Assembly: GCA_024222485.1 (NCBI GenBank) | Contig: JAAEPJ010000215.1 | Span: 1 to 20,028 of the forward strand | From: a bacterium | GTDB taxonomy: Bacteria; RUG730; JAAEPJ01 | Reading direction: 5' to 3' | DNA: 20,028 bases | Shown: piece by piece, positions 1 through 5,846 of the stretch | Layout: each line of letters starts with the position of its first letter | Numbering within the stretch: position 1 is the first letter of the stretch | Made by a program: the position numbers and the translations under genes | The notes under the pieces: generated by a model | Seen by the model: the letters and a program-made list of their open reading frames with translations, nothing else | The model's database searches: none | Told to the model about the DNA's origin: nothing

Positions 1-1
1 A

Positions 2-154
2 AAGGCATTTGAAGATGCTATAAGTTTTGCGGAACTACACATTGAGAAAGAGAAAGATGCGATGTGTGAGTTTGCAGATGACTATCAAAGGAACTGCTTT
101 CAAAAATCAGCAGATGACTACTTTGAGGAAACCTTTAACACAAAAGAGAGATGA
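2..154 (+). CDS. C-terminal end of an unknown protein (5' truncated)
   Basis: An open frame enters from the left edge and ends at TGA 152-154, giving the last 50 residues of a larger protein. The tail is strongly charged, rich in Asp, Glu and Lys, with two similar stretches: FADDYQRNCF and SADDYFEETF. It overlaps the next small ORF by ATGA, the coupling used throughout this window, which supports it being real. No family is recognisable from this fragment. The start lies outside the window. Confidence 0.55.
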   Translation, partial: KAFEDAISFAELHIEKEKDAMCEFADDYQRNCFQKSADDYFEETFNTKER

Positions 155-297
155 AACAAGAGGAATTACACCCAGTAGATATTAGTGTGATGTTCAATGA
201 TGGTAAAGTAATGCATAATACGTCATTATATAGTCAAGATCAATACCAAGCAGTAAATGCTAAAACATGGGCTAGTAAGGTTTTTATAAAAAATTAA
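151..297 (+). CDS. Small hypothetical protein, 48 aa
   Basis: The ATG at 151 overlaps the stop of the preceding gene (ATGA), and the frame ends at TAA 295-297. The product begins MKQEELHPVDISVMF and ends WASKVFIKN. It has no membrane segment, Cys pair or known motif. The stop codon sits at the first bases of the 88-bp non-coding cassette at 294-381, so this ORF fills the space up to the cassette exactly, as the next gene does before the second cassette. That placement and the coupled start favour a real gene. Function unknown. Confidence 0.5.
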   Translation: MKQEELHPVDISVMFNDGKVMHNTSLYSQDQYQAVNAKTWASKVFIKN

Positions 298-307
298 AAG
301 TAATGCA

Positions 308-326
308 CCGGAGATTTGGCTACCGG
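308..326 (+). other. Conserved stem-loop of cassette copy 1
   Basis: CCGG at 308-311 pairs with CCGG at 323-326. The inner part holds G313-T321 and T315-G319 wobbles and mismatches at 312/322 and 314/320, with a TTG loop (316-318). The second cassette has the same fold as a perfect 8-bp stem. No T-run follows, so it does not look like a standard intrinsic terminator. Confidence 0.6.
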
Positions 327-349
327 GGATAGGGTTCGTATATTTAGGT

Positions 350-366
350 GTTCGAATGGTTCGAGC
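350..366 (+). other. Second hairpin of cassette copy 1
   Basis: GTTCGAA at 350-356 pairs with TTCGAGC at 360-366, including one T-G wobble, around the loop TGG. The same 7-bp stem is kept at 793-809 while only the loop changes (TAT). It lies between the promoter-like stretch and the ATG at 396, so it would be in the 5' leader of the transcript. Confidence 0.6.
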
Positions 367-395
367 GATTAAAATTAATTAAATAAATAAAGGTT

Positions 396-740
396 ATGAC
401 AGTTCAAGAAGTTAAAAATTTCAGAGTTGATTTTGAAAATGCAGTTACAGAATTGCAAAAAAAGTATGGTGTTAATATTAGCACAGGTGCTATCCGTTAT
501 ACAGATAGTGAATTAAGATTTAAAGTTACCGCTCGTAAAGGTAAAGTTACTCCTAAATTAACTAAAGAAGCTTTCCAAGTAGGAGATATTGTTAAAATTA
601 ATCACAAAAGTGCTATTGGTAAGCAATTTAAAGTTGAAAAAATTATGACTAAAAATATTAGGGTTACAGAAATTAACCTTCCTAAAGGTCGTATTGGAGG
701 TCAAGTTAGAGTTTCACCAAGTTTATTAGAAAAACTTTAA
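396..740 (+). CDS. Basic hypothetical protein, 114 aa, with possible SH3-like barrel
   Basis: No named family is recognised. The first 30 residues are predicted helical. The rest is rich in beta-forming residues and Lys. The stretch from about residue 60 (FQVGDIVKINHKSAIGKQFK, then VEKIMTKNIRVTE) has the pattern of a small SH3- or KOW-like beta barrel, a fold often used to bind nucleic acid; this is inference from pattern only. High Lys/Arg content also fits nucleic-acid binding. The ATG at 396 is preceded by A-rich AAATAAAGGTT rather than a well-spaced Shine-Dalgarno. The gene is flanked on both sides by copies of the 88-bp cassette, so it can be seen as a cassette-bounded unit, probably expressed early. 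Confident that it is a gene; function unknown. Confidence 0.8.
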   Translation: MTVQEVKNFRVDFENAVTELQKKYGVNISTGAIRYTDSELRFKVTARKGKVTPKLTKEAFQVGDIVKINHKSAIGKQFKVEKIMTKNIRVTEINLPKGRIGGQVRVSPSLLEKL

Positions 741-750
741 AAGTAATGCA

Positions 751-769
751 CGGGAAGCTTGGCTTCCCG
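751..769 (+). other. Perfect stem-loop of cassette copy 2
   Basis: CGGGAAGC (751-758) pairs perfectly with GCTTCCCG (762-769) around the loop TTG, an 8-bp stem. Relative to copy 1, pair 752-768 is G-C where copy 1 has C-G (309-325), a double compensatory change. Pairs 756-764 and 758-762 become G-T and T-G wobbles in copy 1. There is no downstream T-run. Confidence 0.7.
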
Positions 770-792
770 GGCTATCTTTCGTATATTTACGT

Positions 793-809
793 GTTCGAAT
801 ATTTCGAGC
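793..809 (+). other. Second hairpin of cassette copy 2
   Basis: GTTCGAA (793-799), loop TAT, TTCGAGC (803-809): a 7-bp stem with one T-G wobble. It is identical in its stem to 350-366, and only two loop bases differ. It lies in the predicted leader of the DUF932 gene. Confidence 0.6.
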
Positions 810-839
810 TATTAAAATTAATTATTTAAAATCAAAGTT

Positions 840-1649
840 ATGTTAAATTACACAAGTTCAAATTTCAAAAGTTTAGAAGAGTTAAAAGAAATCGCTCCAA
901 GTATTTTCACCCAAGTTGGTTCAGAAAGTACAAGTGATAAGTACACCCACATTCCAACTGATCAAGTGATTAAAGATATGGAATTATTAGGTTGGGGTGT
1001 TGTTGATGCAAAAGAAGTTAAATCTCGAAAAGAATCAACAAACGGTTTTCAAAAACATTTAGTTGTTTTTAGAAATAATGATGTTGTTATTAATGGTGAA
1101 GATGGTGATACGGTTTACCCACAAGTATTACTTACAAATTCACATGATGGAAAAAATTCATTCCAATTTACAGCTGGGTTGTTTAGAATGATTTGTGAAA
1201 ATGGTTTAGTTATAGCTACAGATACATTTGAGGATATTAAGATTCGTCATATGGGTTATGATTTCTCAACTTTACAAGATACTATTAAAGAGATGGTTGA
1301 AAAATTACCTTTAACAGTTGAAGCAATGAATAAGATGAAAGAAGTTGAATTACAAGAAGAACAAATGTTTGATCTTGCTAAATCGTTTCTAGATATTAGA
1401 GTAGAAGGTACGGAAAATACCTTTGATGATCAAGCAATTGAGGAAGTTTTAGAAGCTCAACGTTCAAAAGATGAAGGCAATATGCTTTGGGAGGTATTTA
1501 ATCGTGTTCAGGAGAACATTATTGAAGGTAATTTCGAATATATTACAAAAACAGGAAAAAAACGTCAAGCTCGAGTTATTAAAAACTTTAAGCAAGATCA
1601 GATTGTAAATAAAAAAATGTTTAGTAAAGCATTAGAATTTGCAGCATAA
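840..1649 (+). CDS. DUF932-family phage/plasmid protein
   Basis: The 269-aa product matches the general pattern of DUF932 proteins, found in phages and plasmids and not assigned a proven activity. The recognisable core runs from about residue 70 to 125: QKHLVVFRNN, then YPQVLLTNSHDGKNSFQFTAG, shown here split as YPQVLLTNSHDG and FQFTAG, then MICENGLVIATD. The NSHDG and CxNGLV elements are the most diagnostic. The C-terminal third is charged and helical, with a basic stretch TKTGKKRQARVIKNF that could contact nucleic acid (inference). It has no signal peptide and is probably cytoplasmic. It is preceded by cassette copy 2 and an A-rich leader (AAATCAAAGTT). It overlaps the lipoprotein gene by one base (TAATG), so the two are probably co-transcribed and translationally coupled. 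Confidence 0.75.
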   Translation: MLNYTSSNFKSLEELKEIAPSIFTQVGSESTSDKYTHIPTDQVIKDMELLGWGVVDAKEVKSRKESTNGFQKHLVVFRNNDVVINGEDGDTVYPQVLLTNSHDGKNSFQFTAGLFRMICENGLVIATDTFEDIKIRHMGYDFSTLQDTIKEMVEKLPLTVEAMNKMKEVELQEEQMFDLAKSFLDIRVEGTENTFDDQAIEEVLEAQRSKDEGNMLWEVFNRVQENIIEGNFEYITKTGKKRQARVIKNFKQDQIVNKKMFSKALEFAA

Positions 1650-2266
1650 TGAAAAAGTTAATTTACATAAGTTTAATAAGTTTCCTTTGGGCATGTAGCC
1701 CAGAGGAGCTTACTAAACCCTATCCTTGTATAGATGGAGATTGTAATGCAGAATTTATAATAGATCCATTAGTATCTCCAGGAGTATATCAAGATAATAA
1801 TGGATATTGGCATATTTCACATCAAGGCGTACAATATTTTACAATTAAGGGTAATATAAGTGAGTTACATCCTGATTATATTGTAAATAACATACCTCTA
1901 ATTGAAACTATATTTGATTCTGATTATTGGGTTTGGATTGATAGTATTACTTTTACTGTACCTTTATATAGTGTATTAGGTTATTTTACAGGTGGTGGAT
2001 TTATTAATCCCATTCCTATTGGTAATAATACTTATACCCTTGAGGATATGGCTCAAAATTTCCCTCCTTTAAATATAGCTGGATATTCATATAATCCTAA
2101 TTCTGATATTCATAGTTTGGGTACTTATAGTAAATATAATTATCAACCTAAACAGCAGTTATTTTTTGATAATCAAATGGTAGGGGATACTGCTAAAGTT
2201 TATATTAAAACAATATTTTCAAATAATATAGAAGTAGAAAATGAATTTAAAATTATATTCGAATGA
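1649..2266 (+). CDS. Phage-encoded lipoprotein, possibly surface-exposed
   Basis: The N-terminus is a classical type II signal peptide: MKK, a hydrophobic core, and the lipobox FLWAC with the acylated Cys at residue 16. The mature protein starts CSPEELTK. Acidic residues soon after the Cys resemble the lipoprotein export signals that send Bacteroidota lipoproteins to the cell surface; the match is loose. The rest of the 205-aa product is rich in Tyr, Asn, Gly and Ile and looks like a beta-rich extracytoplasmic domain; a second Cys pair (CIDGDC) follows the lipobox. No family is recognised. Known phage lipoproteins often block superinfection by masking a receptor, and that is a reasonable guess here, not a demonstration. 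It is coupled to both neighbours (TAATG upstream, ATGA downstream). Confidence 0.75.
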   Translation: MKKLIYISLISFLWACSPEELTKPYPCIDGDCNAEFIIDPLVSPGVYQDNNGYWHISHQGVQYFTIKGNISELHPDYIVNNIPLIETIFDSDYWVWIDSITFTVPLYSVLGYFTGGGFINPIPIGNNTYTLEDMAQNFPPLNIAGYSYNPNSDIHSLGTYSKYNYQPKQQLFFDNQMVGDTAKVYIKTIFSNNIEVENEFKIIFE

Positions 2267-2742
2267 GTTTAACTAGATTAACAGAACACGAAGCTAAAAC
2301 ATTTATTCCTTTAAAGGAAAATTATGGAAATACTGGTATTGAAAATGCTGCTTTTTTTACTATCACCCCAAGTGAACGAGGTGAGGGATGGGAAGATGTA
2401 ACGTATTATACCGAAAAAAAGTATGGACTTTATGCCGATCAAGGTGAAGGGGATCAATGGGTATATGTGTTATCAAACCCATCATTACCAAAAGAATACT
2501 TAAAAATTGGTTATACCAAATTAAAACCAGAAGAAAGAGCCATCCAAATATCTTCAGCTACAGGTGTTCCTACACCTTATAAAGTAGAATGGGCTTATAA
2601 ATGTTTTAATGGGGAATTGGTTGAGAGAATGACTCATGAAAAATTAAAAGCATTTAGAGTTAATAATAGAAAAGAATTTTTCCATATTAGTTTGGAAGAA
2701 GCAAAAGATAATATTATATTAATAGGTAATAAATTTAAATAA
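2263..2742 (+). CDS. T5orf172/GIY-YIG-like nuclease-domain protein
   Basis: The 159-aa product has the marks of the T5orf172 (MUG113) branch of the GIY-YIG superfamily. WVYVLSNPS at 67-75 and YLKIGYT at 79-85 stand for the two YIG-like strands. An Arg at 92 follows in the helix (EERAIQIS), then TGVPTPYKVEW, then a Glu-bearing helix ELVERMTHEKL at 118-128, and the closing RKEFFHIS at 136-143. In GIY-YIG enzymes the Tyr, Arg and Glu form the metal-dependent nuclease site, and equivalents are present. The first 60 residues are extra and unassigned. Stand-alone T5orf172 genes are frequent in phages; some may be homing-type nucleases, but no function is proven. It starts by ATGA overlap with the lipoprotein gene. 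Confidence 0.75.
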   Translation: MSLTRLTEHEAKTFIPLKENYGNTGIENAAFFTITPSERGEGWEDVTYYTEKKYGLYADQGEGDQWVYVLSNPSLPKEYLKIGYTKLKPEERAIQISSATGVPTPYKVEWAYKCFNGELVERMTHEKLKAFRVNNRKEFFHISLEEAKDNIILIGNKFK

Positions 2743-2743
2743 A

Positions 2744-2947
2744 ATGACAAAACAAGAAGAATTAAACCAACAAAAATCAGAATTAATTAATGATTTAGTA
2801 GCAACATCTACTGTAATGGATGAAGTATGGAGATACCACCCAGATAATCCAAATAAAAAAGATATTATTAAAGAGTATAATATCTTAAAGAAAATACATA
2901 ATGATATTGAGCAAGAGTTAAATGAATTAGATAAAGTAGGAAATTAA
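2744..2947 (+). CDS. Small helical hypothetical protein, 67 aa
   Basis: The ATG lies one base after the upstream stop (TAAAATG), so it belongs to the same transcript. The product is almost wholly charged and helical, with leucines spaced in a coiled-coil manner (LNQQKSELINDLVATS near the start and IHNDIEQELNELDK at the end). It has no Cys, no membrane segment and no known motif. It may be a small cytoplasmic accessory protein. Function unknown. Confidence 0.65.
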   Translation: MTKQEELNQQKSELINDLVATSTVMDEVWRYHPDNPNKKDIIKEYNILKKIHNDIEQELNELDKVGN

Positions 2948-2950
2948 CAT

Positions 2951-2960
2951 ATATTTATAA
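2951..2960 (+). promoter_or_regulatory. Candidate late-promoter motif ATATTTATAA (site 1)
   Basis: The exact 10-mer lies in the 26-nt gap between two genes, 13 nt before the ATG at 2974. Identical copies occur before 5847 and 9126 at nearly the same distance. A gp55-like late sigma factor is encoded nearby, which gives a possible reader. Confidence 0.45.
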
Positions 2961-2973
2961 TTAAATAATATTA

Positions 2974-3405
2974 ATGATAGATAAAGATAAAATATTCAAA
3001 TTATTTGTAGATGGAAAAGAAATCAGTGGTGATAAAACCAATGAAGAAATCCAAGATTTTATGAATGGGCCTTATGCCAAAATAGGAATGTTTGTCAAAC
3101 TTATTCAGAACCATGAAATATTCCATAAAAAATTAGAAAAATTTCTTAAACAAGAACAACCTGATTATAATGTGGAATCAACTAAAGAAGCATCTGAATA
3201 TACAGTTTTTTATAGAGCTTGGCACTATATCAAAAATATTGATACAGATAAAAGTGATGATATTAATGCTATTATTAATTTTAACCCTTTAACCCTTAAT
3301 AAAACTTTAGATGGTGCTCTTAGTTTCTTTGAAGTATATGAAGAATATGAAAAATGTGCACATATATATAAAATAAAAAAAATATTAAAAGAATATTCAG
3401 AATAA
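2974..3405 (+). CDS. Hypothetical protein, 143 aa
   Basis: An acidic and lysine-rich, mainly helical protein with many aromatic residues (YTVFYRAWHYI, FFEVYEEYEKCAHIYKI). No catalytic motif or membrane segment is visible and no family is recognised. It begins after a small AT-rich gap containing the motif ATATTTATAA, so it may start its own late transcript. The leader AAATAATATTA has no Shine-Dalgarno sequence. A 117-nt non-coding stretch follows it. Real gene by length, codon use and context; function unknown. Confidence 0.7.
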   Translation: MIDKDKIFKLFVDGKEISGDKTNEEIQDFMNGPYAKIGMFVKLIQNHEIFHKKLEKFLKQEQPDYNVESTKEASEYTVFYRAWHYIKNIDTDKSDDINAIINFNPLTLNKTLDGALSFFEVYEEYEKCAHIYKIKKILKEYSE

Positions 3406-3488
3406 TTAGGTTACTTAAAAATCCCTTCGTACATTGGAAATACAGGTTTTGGGAAAAAAAGGGAATAGAAAATAAAGGTTTAAAAAGG

Positions 3489-3504
3489 GGGTTAAAAATA
3501 ACCC
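3489..3504 (+). other. Stem-loop in intergenic gap
   Basis: GGGTTA (3489-3494) pairs with TAACCC (3499-3504) around AAAA. It is followed by ACGTATAAAA with no T-run, so it is not a convincing terminator. It lies 18 nt before the ATG at 3523 and may be part of that gene's leader or a processing signal. Confidence 0.4.
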
Positions 3505-3506
3505 AC

Positions 3507-3520
3507 GTATAAAATTATAC
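3507..3520 (+). promoter_or_regulatory. 14-bp inverted repeat next to start codon
   Basis: GTATAA-AA-TTATAC is a perfect 6-bp inverted repeat with a 2-bp centre, ending two bases before the ATG at 3523. It could be an operator or a -10-like element. The loop is too short for a stable RNA hairpin of the full arms. AT-rich sequence makes chance occurrence possible. Confidence 0.3.
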
Positions 3521-3522
3521 AC

Positions 3523-3726
3523 ATGAGAAATAGAGAAATGATTAATAAGAAATTAGAAACGTTAGATCATGTTCTAATTAATCTACAAAGAATTGTAAAC
3601 ACAAATGAACCAATTCAAACTTATAAAAAAGGTATTGAAAAAGGTCAAGATATAATAGAAGATATTAGATCTATGATTGAAAGAGAACCTACTTCACCAC
3701 AAGAAAGAAATAGTTCTATTAGATAA
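3523..3726 (+). CDS. Small helical hypothetical protein, 67 aa
   Basis: A charged, helical product whose Leu/Ile spacing suggests one long amphipathic helix or a coiled coil (INKKLETLDHVLINLQRIV), with an unstructured Pro/Ser-rich end (EPTSPQERNSS). It stops immediately before the ATG of the Cys-rich gene (TAA then ATG at 3727), so the two form a transcription unit. It is preceded by the 117-nt gap holding two inverted repeats, which may start and regulate this operon. No family recognised. Confidence 0.65.
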   Translation: MRNREMINKKLETLDHVLINLQRIVNTNEPIQTYKKGIEKGQDIIEDIRSMIEREPTSPQERNSSIR

Positions 3727-4044
3727 ATGGGTAGATTTAACCAACTAATAAATGCTTTTGGTAACATGCCTGCTATATATGAAGGAATTAAAAATCGTAT
3801 ATTTGTTAAGGAAGATGTTGAACAAATAGCTTCAATTAGATGGTCTATTTGCCAACAATGTCCTCAATTAGATAGAGAAGGTAGCAAATGTACCTTACCT
3901 GGTACTCAACCTTGTTGTTCTTTATGTGGTTGTAGTATGGCAAGTAAAACAAGATCCTTAATATCATCTTGTCCTGATGGAAAATGGGCTAAGTTTATAG
4001 AAGATAAAGAAACAGCAGACGAATTAATTAGAAATTTAAAATAA
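3727..4044 (+). CDS. Cys-rich metal-binding phage protein, 105 aa
   Basis: The product has eight cysteines within 41 residues: C42, C45, C55, C63, C64, C67, C69 and C82, in the pattern C-x2-C, C, CC-x2-CGC, C. The signature ICQQCPQL ... CSLCGC ... KTR ... SCPDGKW resembles small phage proteins with an N-terminal helix and a Cys-rich knuckle annotated as hypothetical. The arrangement would suit one or two zinc ions or an iron-sulfur cluster; which metal cannot be told from sequence. The first 35 residues are helical and the last 20 form an acidic helix. It sits directly upstream of an HD-domain hydrolase and the late sigma factor. A role in binding nucleic acid or polymerase is possible but unproven. 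Confidence 0.75.
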   Translation: MGRFNQLINAFGNMPAIYEGIKNRIFVKEDVEQIASIRWSICQQCPQLDREGSKCTLPGTQPCCSLCGCSMASKTRSLISSCPDGKWAKFIEDKETADELIRNLK

Positions 4045-4050
4045 AAAGTT

Positions 4051-4824
4051 ATGAAATTATCAGCAGAACAAATCCAAGCTAATTGGGTTGAGTTTAATAC
4101 CAACATTGAAACATATATTACTGGGGATCGTAAACAACGTTTACTTGACTTTTATAAAAAATATGAAGACCGTATTATCCTAATGCCAGCTGCACATAAG
4201 AAAGAATATCATTCAGCATTCCCAGGTGGGTACGTAGATCACGTTAATAGAGTAGTAAAAGCAGCTTTATCCATGTCCGCTGTATGGGAAGGATTTGGTT
4301 GTGATATGACTACATTTACCCAGGAAGAGTTGGTATTTTCTGCTATTAACCATGACTTAGGTAAAATGGGATCTGATACTGAAGATGCATATATACCCCA
4401 GACAGATAATTGGAGACGTGATAAATTAGGTGAAGATTATATGTTTAATAAAGCATTACCATTCTCATCCGTCCCAGATCGTGGCCTATTTTTACTCCAG
4501 CAACATGATATTAAATATACTTTTAATGAAATGATTGCTATTCAGACACATGATGGTTTATATGATCCAGCAAATGAAAAATATTTAAAAGCATTCATGC
4601 CAGAACAAAAACCACGCACCTCACTTCCTTTTATTTTACATCAAGCTGACATGATGGCAGCGCGTATTGAATTTGAAATTGAATGGCTTCCAAAGTTTTC
4701 TAAAGATAGCGTGGCTACCCAAAAAAAGAATTATACATTGAAGACCAATACAAAATCATCCAAGACAAAGGCATTAAATAGTATGTCAAGTCCTGGGTTA
4801 AAGAATATGTTAGATAGTTTATGA
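4051..4824 (+). CDS. HD-domain metal-dependent phosphohydrolase
   Basis: The 257-aa product carries an HD-superfamily site in the right order: H64 (GGYVDHVNRV), H101-D102 (INHDLGKMG), H167 (IQTHDGLYD) and D200 (LHQADMMAAR). HD proteins hydrolyse phosphate esters (nucleotides, cyclic nucleotides or RNA 3' ends) using two metals. The N-terminal lead-in and the FPGGYVDH element recall YhaM-like and other phage HD proteins, but the substrate cannot be assigned. The C-terminal 40 residues are Lys/Ser-rich and probably flexible (NTKSSKTKALNSMSS). It is probably cytoplasmic, acting in nucleotide or RNA turnover during infection. The leader AAAATAAAAAGTT matches the leaders of the 396 and 840 genes. 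ATGA overlap with the next gene. Confidence 0.85.
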   Translation: MKLSAEQIQANWVEFNTNIETYITGDRKQRLLDFYKKYEDRIILMPAAHKKEYHSAFPGGYVDHVNRVVKAALSMSAVWEGFGCDMTTFTQEELVFSAINHDLGKMGSDTEDAYIPQTDNWRRDKLGEDYMFNKALPFSSVPDRGLFLLQQHDIKYTFNEMIAIQTHDGLYDPANEKYLKAFMPEQKPRTSLPFILHQADMMAARIEFEIEWLPKFSKDSVATQKKNYTLKTNTKSSKTKALNSMSSPGLKNMLDSL

Positions 4825-5099
4825 TGTTAATTTTTTCTATTGTTTTAGGTATTTTGGTCGTTATCTTAGGATATACGACCTTTAACCTTTTACGAAAAAA
4901 TGAAAAAGCAGAAGATATAATCATATCCCAAAAAACTTTTATTGATAAAATAGATGAACATATTTCTTTTTCTAATGATCGTCTAAAACAAATTGACCAA
5001 AAAGGCATATTTAAAAGTGATGATGAAATAGGATGGTTTTTTAATGAAATTAAAATAATCCAAAATGATTTATCTCAATTTAAAAAAGACAACAATTAA
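4821..5099 (+). CDS. Single-pass membrane protein with cytoplasmic coiled coil, 92 aa
   Basis: Residues 2-24 (from MLIFSIVLGILVVILGYTTF) form one strong hydrophobic helix. It is followed by the basic patch RKNEK and a charged helical tail of about 65 residues that may form a coiled coil. The positive residues after the helix suggest N-out, C-in topology in the inner membrane. It is coupled at both ends (ATGA with the HD gene, TAATG with the sigma gene). Two ATGs lie at 4821 and 4824; the first gives the overlap and is preferred. Function unknown. Phages often carry such small membrane proteins, and a spanin or holin role is not indicated. Confidence 0.7.
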   Translation: MMLIFSIVLGILVVILGYTTFNLLRKNEKAEDIIISQKTFIDKIDEHISFSNDRLKQIDQKGIFKSDDEIGWFFNEIKIIQNDLSQFKKDNN

Positions 5100-5809
5100 T
5101 GGCCGAAGTTAGAAAAAGAAGAAAAAAAAGTAAAAATTATTTTACTCAAGATACAGAAGATGCTATCGTATTATATAACAATACAGAATGTTCTGAAACT
5201 AGATCTAAAATATATGAACGTGAAATACATTTCGCGTTTTTTAAGCTTACACAAAATATCATCCATACTTTTAAATTTTATCATACTGATGTTGAAAATC
5301 TAGAACATTTACAGCATGAAATAATTACATTTTTATTATCCAAAATACATTTATTTGATCCTAGTAGAGGGGCCAAGGCATATTCTTATTTTGGTACTAT
5401 TGTTAAACGATGGTTAATATTATATAATACTAAAAATTATAATAAAAAAATTAAAAAAGTAGATGTTGATATACTTACAGGAGAAAATTCAACTCATACC
5501 TACTCTCAAGGAGATGAAAAAGTCAAAAGTGATTTGGATAGATATGTTGATATATTTGTAGATCATGTTTCAGAAAATATATATGAATTATTTCCAAAGA
5601 AAAACGATGCTCAAATAGCTGATGCCATTTTAGAATTATTTCGTAAAAGAGAAACATTAGAAGTATTTAATAAAAAAGCCCTTTACATTTATATCCGTGA
5701 AATGGTAGATGTTAAAACACCTAAAATTACTAAAATTGCTGATAAGCTTTATGATATATTTAAACAACAATATATCTTTTTCTTAGAGAATGGTTACGCC
5801 CGATTTTAA
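5099..5809 (+). CDS. 55: Late-transcription RNA polymerase sigma factor, gp55-like
   Basis: The 236-aa product resembles the gp55-type late sigma factors of T4-like myoviruses. It has a basic N-terminus (RKRRKKSKNYFTQDTEDAIV), a helical core with IHFAFFKLTQNIIHTFKFY (residues 43-61), and the sigma region 2-like block LQHEIITFLLSKIHLFDPSR to GAKAYSYFGTIVKRWLI (71-107). The latter recalls the core-binding and -10-recognition helices of sigma-70. Gp55 directs host polymerase to late promoters and is coupled to replication through the sliding clamp. Length is somewhat above the 185 aa of T4 gp55; the extra lies in the C-terminal half. It sits immediately upstream of the baseplate block, which it would transcribe. 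The identical ATATTTATAA motifs before 2974, 5847 and 9126 are candidate targets. Confidence rests on recalled family resemblance, not a search. Confidence 0.8.
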   Translation: MAEVRKRRKKSKNYFTQDTEDAIVLYNNTECSETRSKIYEREIHFAFFKLTQNIIHTFKFYHTDVENLEHLQHEIITFLLSKIHLFDPSRGAKAYSYFGTIVKRWLILYNTKNYNKKIKKVDVDILTGENSTHTYSQGDEKVKSDLDRYVDIFVDHVSENIYELFPKKNDAQIADAILELFRKRETLEVFNKKALYIYIREMVDVKTPKITKIADKLYDIFKQQYIFFLENGYARF

Positions 5810-5824
5810 ATCCTATTTATATTC

Positions 5825-5834
5825 ATATTTATAA
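5825..5834 (+). promoter_or_regulatory. Candidate late-promoter motif ATATTTATAA (site 2)
   Basis: The same 10-mer as at 2951 and 9102, here 12 nt before the ATG at 5847, in the 37-nt gap after the sigma-factor gene. A second partial copy, TATTTATA, lies at 5814-5821. Its position at the head of the baseplate block suits a late operon promoter. Confidence 0.5.
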
Positions 5835-5846
5835 CAAAATTATATT

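Larger units (their letters stand above)
294..381 (+). repeat. 88-bp non-coding regulatory cassette, copy 1
   Basis: This copy aligns without gaps to 737-824, with 74 of 88 positions identical by hand count. It starts at the stop codon of the upstream ORF and ends about 15 nt before the ATG at 396. Order inside: stem-loop 308-326, a promoter-like stretch TAGGGTTCGTATATTTA (330-346), a second hairpin 350-366, then an AT-rich leader. TAGGGTTCG loosely fits the Bacteroidota -7 consensus TAnnTTTG; no clear -33 TTG is seen at the usual distance. It probably carries a promoter with a structured 5' leader. Confidence 0.75.
737..824 (+). repeat. 88-bp non-coding regulatory cassette, copy 2
   Basis: Partner of 294-381 at a constant offset of 443 bp. 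It also begins on the stop codon of the upstream gene and ends 15 nt before the ATG at 840. It holds a perfect stem-loop (751-769), then TATCTTTCGTATATTTA (773-789), in which TATCTTTC is a near match to the Bacteroidota -7 box TAnnTTTG, then hairpin 793-809 and an AT-rich leader. Differences from copy 1 cluster in the stem, the loops and the three bases before TTCGTA. The TTCGTATATTTA core is unchanged. Confidence 0.75.

Noticed and set aside
751-769. Perfect hairpin as an intrinsic terminator.
   Set aside because: No T-run follows; the next bases are GGCTATC. The fold is part of a repeated cassette and reads better as a regulatory stem-loop, although termination is not excluded.
3489-3504. 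GGGTTA/TAACCC hairpin as a terminator.
   Set aside because: It is followed by ACGTATAAAA with no U-tract and lies only 18 nt before a start codon.
4715-5008. Minus-strand 97-codon frame spanning the HD and membrane-protein genes.
   Set aside because: It is antisense to two coupled genes with recognisable features; its apparent hydrophobic stretch is the complement of the real membrane segment and nearby AT-rich codons.
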